Below the pieces are notes generated by a model. The model was given only the letters and a program-made list of their open reading frames with translations. It had not been told where the DNA came from and did no database searches. A DNA stretch of 64,000 bases from Acanthosepion esculentum (Eukaryota; Mollusca; Cephalopoda; Sepiida; Sepiidae): the NCBI GenBank assembly GCA_964036315.1, contig OZ038517.1, positions 50,806,455 to 50,870,454 of the forward strand, in the 5' to 3' direction. How positions within the stretch are numbered: position 1 is the stretch's first letter; every line of letters starts with the position of its first letter. The translations under genes were made by a program, and so were the position numbers. This document shows positions 53,171-64,000 of the stretch, piece by piece.

Positions 53171-56100
53171 CTGAATGGACTAAGACTGAATGACATCATC
53201 AAAATTGATTCTGATATCTTGTGTAAGAGACACCAAGTTCAAGGTAGTCACTAGCTGAATGGACTAAGACTGAATGACATCATCAAAATTGATTCTGATA
53301 TCTTGTGTAAGAGACACCAAGTTCAAGGTAGTCACTAGCTGAATGGACTAAGACTGAATGACATCATCAAAATTGATTCTGATATCTTGTTTAAGAGACA
53401 CCAAGTTCAAGGTAGTCACTAGCTGAATGGACTAAGACTGAATGACATCATCAAAATTGATTATGATATCTTGTATCAGAAACACCAAGTTCAAGGTAGT
53501 CACTAGCTGAATGAACTAAGACTGAATGACATGATCAAAATTGATTCTGATATCTTGTGTGAGAGACACCAAGTTCAAGGTAGTCACTAGCTGAATGGAC
53601 TAAGACTGAATGACATCATCAAAATTGATTCTGATATCTTGTGTGAGAAAGACCAAGTTCAAGGTAGTCACTAGCTAAATGGACTAAGACTGAATGACAT
53701 CATCAAAATTGATTCTGATATCTTGTGTGAGAAAGACCAAGTTCAAGGTAGTCACTAGCTAAATGGACTAAGACTGAATGACATCATCAAAATTGATTCT
53801 GATATCTTGTTTAAGAGACACCAAGTTCAAGGTAGTCACTAGCTGAATGGACTAAGACTGAATGACATCATCAAAATTGATTATGATATCTTGTATCAGA
53901 AACACCAAGTTCAAGGTAGTCACTAGCTGAATGAACTAAGACTGAATGACATGATCAAAATTGATTCTGATATCTTGTGTGAGAGACACCAAGTTCAAGG
54001 TAGTCACTAGCTGAATGGACTAAGACTGAATGACATCATCAAAATTGATTCTGATATCTTGTGTGAGAAAGACCAAGTTCAAGGTAGTCACTAGCTAAAT
54101 GGACTAAGACTGAATGACATCATCAAAATTGATTCTGATATCTTGTGTGAGAAAGACCAAGTTCAAGGTAGTCACTAGCTAAATGGACTAAGACTGAATG
54201 ACATCATCAAAATTGATTCTGATATCTTGTTTAAGAGACACCAAGTTCAAGGTAGTCACTAGCTGAATGGACTAAGACTGAATGACATCATCAAAATTGA
54301 TTATGATATCTTGTATCAGAAACACCAAGTTCAAGGTAGTCACTAGCTGAATGAACTAAGACTGAATGACATGATCAAAATTGATTCTGATATCTTGTGT
54401 GAGAGACACCAAGTTCAAGGTAGTCACTAGCTGAATGGACTAAGACTGAATGACATCATCAAAATTGATTCTGATATCTTGTGTGAGAAAGACCAAGTTC
54501 AAGGTAGTCACTAGCTAAATGGACTAAGACTGAATGACATCATCAAAATTGATTCTGATATCTTGTGTGAGAAAGACCAAGTTCAAGGTAGTCACTAGCT
54601 AAATGGACTAAGACTGAATGACATCATCAAAATTGATTCTGATATCTTGTGTGAGAAAGACCAAGTTCAAGGTAGTCACTAGCTAAATGGACTAAGACTG
54701 AATGACATCATCAAAATTGATTCTGATATCTTGTTTAAGAGACACCAAGTTCAAGGTAGTCACTAGCTGAATGGACTAAGACTGAATGACATCATCAAAA
54801 TTGATTATGATATCTTGTATCAGAAACACCAAGTTCAAGGTAGTCACTAGCTGAATGAACTAAGACTGAATGACATGATCAAAATTGATTCTGATATCTT
54901 GTGTGAGAGACACCAAGTTCAAGGTAGTCACTAGCTGAATGGACTAAGACTGAATGACATCATCAAAATTGATTCTGATATCTTGTGTGAGAAAGACCAA
55001 GTTCAAGGTAGTCACTAGCTAAATGGACTAAGACTGAATGACATCATCAAAATTGATTCTGATATCTTGTGTGAGAGACACCAAGTTCAAGGTAGTCACT
55101 AGCTAAATGGACTAAGACTGAATGACATCATCAAAATTGATTCTGATATCTTGTGTGAGAAAGACCAAGTTCAAGGTAGTCACTAGCTAAATGGACTAAG
55201 ACTGAATGACATCATCAAAATTGATTCTGATATCTTGTGTGAGAGACACCAAGTTCAAGGTAGTCACTAGCTAAATGGACTAAGACTGAATGACATCATC
55301 AAAATTGATTCTGATATCTTGTGTGAGAAAGACCAAGTTCAAGGTAGTCACTAGCTGAAGTGACTAAGACTGAATGACATCATCAAAATTGATACTGATA
55401 TCTTGTATCAGAAACACCAAGTTTAAGGTAGTCACTAGCTGAATGAACTAAGACTGAATGACATCATCAAAATTGATTCTGATATCTTGTGTGAGAGACA
55501 CCAAGTTCAAGGTAGTCACTAGCTGAATGGACTAAGACTGAATGACATCATCAAAATTGATTCTGATATCTTGTGTAAGAGACACCAAGTTCAAGGTAGT
55601 CACTAGCTGAATGGACTAAGACCGAATGACATCATCAAAATTGATTATGATATCTTGTATCAGAAACACCAAGTTCAAGGTAGTCACTAGCTGAATGAAC
55701 TAAGACTGAATGACATGATCAAAATTGATTCTGATATCTTGTGTGAGAAACACCAAGTTCAAGGTAGTCACTAGCTGAATGGACTAAGACTGAATGACAT
55801 GATCAAAATTGATTCTGATATCTTATGTGAGAAACACCAAGATCAAGGTAGTCACTAGCTGAAGTGACTAAGACTGAATGACATCATCAAAATTGATTCT
55901 GATATCTTGTATCAGAAACACCAAGTTCAAGGTAGTCACTAGCTGAATGAACTAAGACTGAATGACATGATCAAAATTGATTCTGATATCTTGTGTGAGA
56001 GACACCAAGTTCAAGGTAGTCACTAGCTGAATGGACTAAGACTGAATGACATCATCAAAATTGATTCTGATATCTTGTATCAGAAACACCAAGTTCAAGG

Positions 56101-59100
56101 TAGTCACTAGCTGAATGGACTAAGACTGAATGACATCATCAAAATTGATTCTGATATCTTGTGTAAGAGACACCAAGTTCAAGGTAGTCACAAGCTGAAT
56201 GGACTAAGACTGAATGACATGATCAAAATTGATTCTGATATCTTGTGTGAGAAAGACCAAGTTCAAGGTAGTCACTAGCTAAATGGACTAAGACTGAATG
56301 ACATCATCAAAATTGACTCTGATATCTTGTGTGAGAGACACCAAGTTCAAGGTAGTCACTAGCTGAATGGACTAAGACCGAATGACATCATCAAAATTGA
56401 TTATGATATCTTGTATCAGAAACACCAAGTTAAAGGTAGTCACTAGCTGAATGAACTAAGACTAAATGACATGATCAAAATTGATTCTGATATCTTGTGT
56501 GAGAAACACCAAGTTCAAGGTAGTCACTAGCTAAATGGACTAAGACTGAATGACATCATCAAAATTGATTCTCATATCTTGTGTAAGAGAGACCAAGTTC
56601 AAGGTAGGCACTAGCTGAATGGACTAAGACTGAATGACATCATCAAAATTGATTCTGATATCTTGTATCAGAAACACCAAGTTCAAGGTAGTCACTAGCT
56701 GAATGAACTAAGACTGAATGACATGATCAAAATTGATTCTGATATCTTGTGTGAGAGACACCAAGTTCAAGGTAGTCACTAGCTGAATGGACTAAGACTG
56801 AATGACATCATCAAAATTGATTCTGATATCTTGTGTGAGAGATACCATGTTCAAGGTAGTCACTAGCTAAATGGACTAAGACTGAATGACATGATCAAAA
56901 TTGATTCTGATATCTTGTGTGAGAGACACCAAGTTCAAGGTAGTCACTAGCTGAATGGACTAAGACTGAATGACATCATCAAAATTGATTATGATATCTT
57001 GTAACAGAAACACCAAGTTCAAGGTAGTCACTAGCTGAATGAACTAAGACTGAATGACATGATCAAAATTGATTCTGATATCTTGTGTGAGAGACACCAA
57101 GTTCAAGGTAGTCACTAGCTAAATGGACTAAGACTGAATGACATCATCAAAATTGATTCTGATATCTTGTGTGAGAGACACCAAGTTCAAGGTAGTCACT
57201 AGCTGAATGGACTAAGACTGAATGACATCATCAAAATTGATTATGATATCTTGTAACAGAAACACCAAGTTCAAGGTAGTCACTAGCTGAATGAACTAAG
57301 ACTGAATGACATGATCAAAATTGATTCTGATATCTTGTGTGAGAGACACCAAGTTCAAGGTAGTCACTAGCTAAATGGACTAAGACTGAATGACATCATC
57401 AAAATTGATTCTGATATCTTGTGTGAGAGACACCAAGTTCAAGGTAGTCACTAGCTAAATGGACTAAGACTGAATGACATCATCAAAATTGATTCTGATA
57501 TCTTGTGTGAGAGACACCAAGTTCAAGGTAGTCACTAGCTGAATGAACTAAGACTGAATGACATGATCAAAATTGATTCTGATATCTTGTGTGAGAGACA
57601 CCAAGTTCAAGGTAGTCACTAGCTGAATGGACTAAGACTGAATGACATCATCAAAATTGATTCTGATATCTTGTGTGAGAGACACCATGTTCAAGGTAGT
57701 CACTAACTAAATGGACTAAGACTGAATGACATGATCAAAATTGATTCTGATATCTTATGTGAGAAACACCAAGTTCAAGGTAGTCACTAGCTAAATGGAC
57801 TAAGACTGAATGACATGATCAAAATTGATTCTGATATCTTGTGTGAGAAAGACCAAGTTCAAGGTAGTCACTAGCTAAATGGACTAAGACTGAATGACAT
57901 CATCAAAATTGATTCTGATATCTTGTGTGAGAGACACCAAGTTCAAGGTAGTCACTAGCTAAATGGACTAAGACTGAATGACATGATCAAAATTGATTCT
58001 GATATCTTGTGTGAGAGACACCAAGTTCAAGGTAGTCACTAGCTGAATGGACTAAGACTGAATGACATCATCAAAATTGATTCTGATATCTTGTGTGAGA
58101 GACACCATGTTCAAGGTAGTCACTAACTAAATGGACTAAGACTGAATGACATGATCAAAATTGATTCTGATATCTTATGTGAGAAACACCAAGTTCAAGG
58201 TAGTCACTAGCTGAATGAACTAAGACTGAATGACATGATCAAAATTGATTCTGATATCTTGTGTGAGAAAGACCAAGTTCAAGGTAGTCACTAGCTAAAT
58301 GGACTAAGACTGAATGACATCATCAAAATTGATTCTGATATCTTGTGTGAGAGACACCAAGTTCAAGGTAGTCACTAGCTGAATGGACTAAGACTGAATG
58401 ACATCATCAAAATTGATTCTGATATCTTGTGTGAGAGACACCAAGTTCAAGGTAGTCACTAGCTGAATGAACTAAGACTGAATGACATCATCAAAATTGA
58501 TTCTGATATCTTGTGTGAGAAAGACCAAGTTCAAGGTAGTCACTAGCTAAATGGACTAAGACTGAATGACATCATCAAAATTGATTCTGATATCTTGTGT
58601 GAGAGACACCAAGTTCAAGGTAGTCACTAGCTAAATGGACTAAGACTGAATGACATCATCAAAATTGATTCTGATATCTTGTGTGAGAGACACCAAGTTC
58701 AAGGTAGTCACTAGCTAAATGGACTAAGACTGAATGACATCATCAAAATTGATTCTGATATCTTGTGTAAGAGACACCAAGTTCAAGGTAGTCACTAGCT
58801 GAATGAACTAAGACTGAATGACATGATCAAAATTGATTCTGATATCTTATGTGAGAAACACCAAGTTCAAGGTAGTCACTAGCTAAATGGACTAAGACTG
58901 AATGACATCATCAAAATTGATTCTGATATCTTGTGTGAGAGACACCAAGTTCAAGGTAGTCACTAGCTAAATGGACTAAGACTGAATGACATCATCAAAA
59001 TTGATTCTGATATCTTGTGTGAGAGACACCAAGTTCAAGGTAGTCACTAGCTGAATGAACTAAGACTGAATGACATGATCAAAATTGATTCTGATATCTT

Positions 59101-62100
59101 ATGTGAGAAACACCAAGTTCAAGGTAGTCACTAGCTGAATGAACTAAGACTGAATGACATGATCAAAATTGATTCTGATATCTTGTGTGAGAAAGACCAA
59201 GTTCAAGGTAGTCACTAGCTAAATGGACTAAGACTGAATGACATCATCAAAATTGATTCTGATATCTTGTGTGAGAGACACCAAGTTCAAGGTAGTCACT
59301 AGCTAAATGGACTAAGACTGAATGACATCATCAAAATTGATTCTGATATCTTGTGTGAGAGACACCAAGTTCAAGGTAGTCACTAGCTAAATGGACTAAG
59401 ACTGAATGACATCATCAAAATTGATTCTGATATCTTGTGTAAGAGACACCAAGTTCAAGGTAGTCACTAGCTGAATGAACTAAGACTGAATGACATGATC
59501 AAAATTGATTCTGATATCTTATGTGAGAAACACCAAGTTCAAGGTAGTCACTAGCTAAATGGACTAAGACTGAATGACATCATCAAAATTGATTCTGATA
59601 TCTTGTGTGAGAGACACCAAGTTCAAGGTAGTCACTAGCTAAATGGACTAAGACTGAATGACATCATCAAAATTGATTCTGATATCTTGTGTGAGAGACA
59701 CCAAGTTCAAGGTAGTCACTAGCTGAATGAACTAAGACTGAATGACATGATCAAAATTGATTCTGATATCTTATGTGAGAAACACCAAGTTCAAGGTAGT
59801 CACTAGCTGAATGAACTAAGACTGAATGACATGATCAAAATTGATTCTGATATCTTATGTGAGAAACACCATGTTCAAGGTAGTCACTAGCTGAATGAAC
59901 TAAGACTGAATGACATGATCAAAATTGATTCTGATATCTTGTGTGAGAAAGACCAAGTTCAAGGTAGTCACTAGCTAAATGGACTAAGACTGAATGACAT
60001 CATCAAAATTGATTCTGATATCTTGTGTGAGAGACACCAAGTTCAAGGTAGTCACTAGCTAAATGGACTAAGACTGAATGACATCATCAAAATTGATTCT
60101 GATATCTTATGTGAGAAACACCAAGTTCAAGGTAGTCACTAGCTAAATGGACTAAGACTGAATGACATCATCAAAATTGATTCTGATATCTTGTGTGAGA
60201 GACACCAAGTTCAAGGTAGTCACTAGCTAAATGGACTAAGACTGAATGACATCATCAAAATTGATTCTGATATCTTGTGTAAGAGACACCAAGTTCAAGG
60301 TAGTCACTAGCTGAATGAACTAAGACTGAATGACATGATCAAAATTGATTCTGATATCTTATGTGAGAAACACCAAGTTCAAGGTAGTCACTAGCTGAAT
60401 GAACTAAGACTGAATGACATGATCAAAATTGATTCTGATATCTTGTGTGAGAAAGACCAAGTTCAAGGTAGTCACTAGCTAAATGGACTAAGACTGAATG
60501 ACATCATCAAAATTGATTCTGATATCTTGTGTGAGAGACACCAAGTTCAAGGTAGTCACTAGCTGAATGAACTAAGACTGAATGACATCATCAAAATTGA
60601 TTCTGATATCTTATGTGAGAAACACCAAGTTCAAGGTAGTCACTAGCTGAATGAACTAAGACTGAATGACATGATCAAAATTGATTCTGATATCTTATGT
60701 GAGAAACACCAAGTTCAAGGTAGTCACTAGCTGAATGAACTAAGACTGAATGACATGATCAAAATTGATTCTGATATCTTGTGTGAGAGACACCAAGTTC
60801 AAGGTAGTCACTAGCTGAATGAACTAAGACTGAATGACATGATCAAAATTGATTCTGATATCTTGTGTGAGAAACACCAAGTTCAAGGTAGTCACTAGCT
60901 AAATGGACTAAGACTGAATGACATCATCAAAATTGATTCTGATATCTTGTGTGAGAAAGACCAAGTTCAAGGTAGTCACTAGCTAAATGGACTAAGACTG
61001 AATGACATCATCAAAATTGATTCTGATATCTTGTGTGAGAAACACCAAGTTCAAGGTAGTCACTAGCTAAATGGACTAAGACTGAATGACATCATCAAAA
61101 TTGATTCTGATATCTTGTGTGAGAGACACCAAGTTCAAGGTAGTCACTAGCTGAATGAACTAAGACTGAATGACATGATCAAAATTGATTCTGATATCTT
61201 GTGTGAGAAAGACCAAGTTCAAGGTAGTCACTAGCTAAATGGACTAAGACTGAATGACATCATCAAAATTGATTCTGATATCTTGTGTGAGAAAGACCAA
61301 GTTCAAGGTAGTCACTAGCTAAATGGACTAAGACTGAATGACATCATCAAAATTGATTCTGATATCTTGTGTGAGAAAGACCAAGTTCAAGGTAGTCACT
61401 AGCTAAATGGACTAAGACTGAATGACATCATCAAAATTGATTCTGATATCTTGTGTGAGAAAGACCAAGTTCAAGGTAGTCACTAGCTAAATGGACTAAG
61501 ACTGAATGACATCATCAAAATTGATTCTGATATCTTGTGTGAGAAAGACCAAGTTCAAGGTAGTCACTAGCTAAATGGACTAAGACTGAATGACATCATC
61601 AAAATTGATTCTGATATCTTGTGTGAGAAACACCAAGTTCAAGGTAGTCACTAGCTAAATGGACTAAGACTGAATGACATCATCAAAATTGATTCTGATA
61701 TCTTGTGTGAGAGACACCAAGTTCAAGGTAGTCACTAGCTGAATGAACTAAGACTGAATGACATGATCAAAATTGATTCTGATATCTTGTGTGAGAAAGA
61801 CCAAGTTCAAGGTAGTCACTAGCTAAATGGACTAAGACTGAATGACATCATCAAAATTGATTCTGATATCTTGTGTGAGAGACACCAAGTTCAAGGTAGT
61901 CACTAGCTGAATGAACTAAGACTGAATGACATGATCAAAATTGATTCTGATATCTTGTGTGAGAAAGACCAAGTTCAAGGTAGTCACTAGCTAAATGGAC
62001 TAAGACTGAATGACATCATCAAAATTGATTCTGATATCTTGTGTGAGAAAGACCAAGTTCAAGGTAGTCACTAGCTAAATGGACTAAGACTGAATGACAT

Positions 62101-64000
62101 CATCAAAATTGATTCTGATATCTTGTGTGAGAAAGACCAAGTTCAAGGTAGTCACTAGCTAAATGGACTAAGACTGAATGACATCATCAAAATTGATTCT
62201 GATATCTTGTGTGAGAGACACCAAGTTCAAGGTAGTCACTAGCTAAATGGACTAAGACTGAATGACATCATCAAAATTGATTCTGATATCTTGTGTGAGA
62301 GACACCAAGTTCAAGGTAGTCACTAGCTGAATGAACTAAGACTGAATGACATGATCAAAATTGATTCTGATATCTTGTGTGAGAAAGACCAAGTTCAAGG
62401 TAGTCACTAGCTAAATGGACTAAGACTGAATGACATGATCAAAATTGATTCTGATATCTTGTGTGAGAAAGACCAAGTTCAAGGTAGTCATTAGCTAAAT
62501 GGACTAAGACTGAATGACATCATCAAAATTGATTCTGATATCTTGTGTGAGAAACACCAAGTTCAAGGTAGTCACTAGCTAAATGGACTAAGACTGAATG
62601 ACATCATCAAAATTGATTCTGATATCTTGTGTGAGAGACACCAAGTTCAAGGTAGTCACTAGCTAAATGGACTAAGACTGAATGACATCATCAAAATTGA
62701 TTCTGATATCTTGTGTGAGAGACACCAAGTTCAAGGTAGTCACTAGCTGAATGAACTAAGACTGAATGACATGATCAAAATTGATTCTGATATCTTGTGT
62801 GAGAAAGACCAAGTTCAAGGTAGTCACTAGCTAAATGGACTAAGACTGAATGACATCATCAAAATTGATTCTGATATCTTGTGTGAGAAAGACCAAGTTC
62901 AAGGTAGTCACTAGCTAAATGGACTAAGACTGAATGACATCATCAAAATTGATTCTGATATCTTGTGTGAGAAACACCAAGTTCAAGGTAGTCACTAGCT
63001 AAATGGACTAAGACTGAATGACATCATCAAAATTGATTCTGATATCTTGTGTGAGAGACACCAAGTTCAAGGTAGTCACTAGCTGAATGAACTAAGACTG
63101 AATGACATGATCAAAATTGATTCTGATATCTTGTGTGAGAAAGACCAAGTTCAAGGTAGTCACTAGCTAAATGGACTAAGACTGAATGACATCATCAAAA
63201 TTGATTCTGATATCTTGTGTGAGAAAGACCAAGTTCAAGGTAGTCACTAGCTAAATGGACTAAGACTGAATGACATCATCAAAATTGATTCTGATATCTT
63301 GTGTGAGAAAGACCAAGTTCAAGGTAGTCACTAGCTAAATGGACTAAGACTGAATGACATCATCAAAATTGATTCTGATATCTTGTGTGAGAGACACCAA
63401 GTTCAAGGTAGTCACTAGCTGAATGAACTAAGACTGAATGACATCATCAAAATTGATTCTGATATCTTATGTGAGAAACACCAAGTTCAAGGTAGTCACT
63501 AGCTGAATGAACTAAGACTGAATGACATGATCAAAATTGATTCTGATATCTTGTGTGAGAAAGACCAAGTTCAAGGTAGTCACTAGCTAAATGGACTAAG
63601 ACTGAATGACATCATCAAAATTGATTCTGATATCTTGTGTGAGAAAGACCAAGTTCAAGGTAGTCACTAGCTAAATGGACTAAGACTGAATGACATCATC
63701 AAAATTGATTCTGATATCTTGTGTGAGAAAGACCAAGTTCAAGGTAGTCACTAGCTAAATGGACTAAGACTGAATGACATCATCAAAATTGATTCTGATA
63801 TCTTATGTGAGAAACACCAAGTTCAAGGTAGTCACTAGCTGAATGAACTAAGACTGAATGACATCATCAAAATTGATTCTGATATCTTGTGTGAGAGACA
63901 CCAAGTTCAAGGTAGTCACTAGCTAAATGGACTAAGACTGAATGACATCATCAAAATTGATTCTGATATCTTATGTGAGAAACACCAAGTTCAAGGTAGT
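53087..64000 (+). repeat. 84-bp satellite, ~130 units, continues past window
   Basis: TAGTCACTAG recurs at 84-bp steps (53161, 53245, 53329). The unit carries CTGAATGGACTAAGACTGAATGACATCATCAAAATTGATTCTGATATCTTGTGTGAGAGACACCAAGTTCAAGGTAGTCACTAG. In one frame each unit encodes L-R-L-N-D-I-I-K-I-D-S-D-I-L-C and then H-Q-V-Q-G-S-H-stop, the end of the hAT transposase directly upstream. Variant positions (G/A in CTGAAT/CTAAAT, GGACT/GAACT, CATC/CATG, GAGAGACAC/GAGAAAGAC/ATCAGAAACAC) define higher-order blocks, for example a 420-bp five-unit block starting at 53401, 53821 and 54241. Confidence 0.95.

Noticed and set aside
53087..64000. CRISPR array
   Set aside because: The repeats are contiguous 84-bp units without unique spacers, in a eukaryotic intron, and the founder unit is transposase coding sequence.
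53171..64000. Last PDE6D exon within the satellite
   Set aside because: The array is uninterrupted to base 64000; no break carries the expected F-F-D-D-D or R-L-F-Y-V codons.

Overview
The window is animal nuclear DNA, most likely from a coleoid cephalopod (octopus-like). It is intron-dominated and AT-rich, full of (TA)n tracts and layered transposable elements. The organism call is an inference from repeat style and a few recognisable element families; no sequence search was possible.

The only host gene I can support is PDE6D, the prenyl-binding delta subunit, on the + strand. Three consecutive coding exons join in frame with canonical splice sites: a 26-nt microexon (32092-32117), a 126-nt exon (49463-49588) and a 106-nt exon (51847-51952). 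Together they cover about residues 39-124 of a protein of about 150 residues. The N-terminal exon or exons lie left of the window or were not recognised, and the last exon must lie beyond base 64000. Everything else in the window is therefore intron of this gene or flanking DNA.

Layout. 1-2800: TA microsatellites, a SINE body, a LINE 3' fragment and the first copy of a VNTR-carrying retroposon. 2880-7375: relic and full copies of a long-TIR MITE, a 134-bp tandem array and a second VNTR retroposon. 8000-13400: inverted Penelope-type repeats, two VNTR retroposon copies, a chimeric mariner, large palindromes and a Tc1/mariner derivative. 13950-19400: LINE relics on the - strand, three MITE copies (one split by a probable solo LTR) and a SINE-derived 128-bp tandem repeat. 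20160-23130: a Penelope-like element with YRDD reverse transcriptase and GIY-YIG endonuclease, flanked by palindromes with hammerhead-ribozyme-like cores. 23280-28480: mariner fragments and two copies of a transposon sharing the same internal deletion. 28880-31700: an RTE-like LINE split by a 5S rRNA-derived SINE, then a non-autonomous Helitron between two Penelope fragments. 32092: microexon. 33200-42540: VNTR retroposons, a second 134-bp array and a second 5S SINE. 43740-47640: a three-layer nest (LINE into LINE, plus a VNTR retroposon with a 12-bp target duplication). 49463-51952: two exons separated by a 79-bp minisatellite. 52750-64000: a hAT transposase C-terminus running directly into an 84-bp satellite of about 130 units that continues past the window end.

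The strongest unexplained theme is that nearly every tandem array here can be traced to a terminus or internal segment of a dispersed element found elsewhere in the window. The two best candidates for undescribed biology are the VNTR-bearing retroposon family (fixed 5' domain, expandable core, AAACC-repeat tail, target duplications) and the satellite born from the last codons of a transposase gene.
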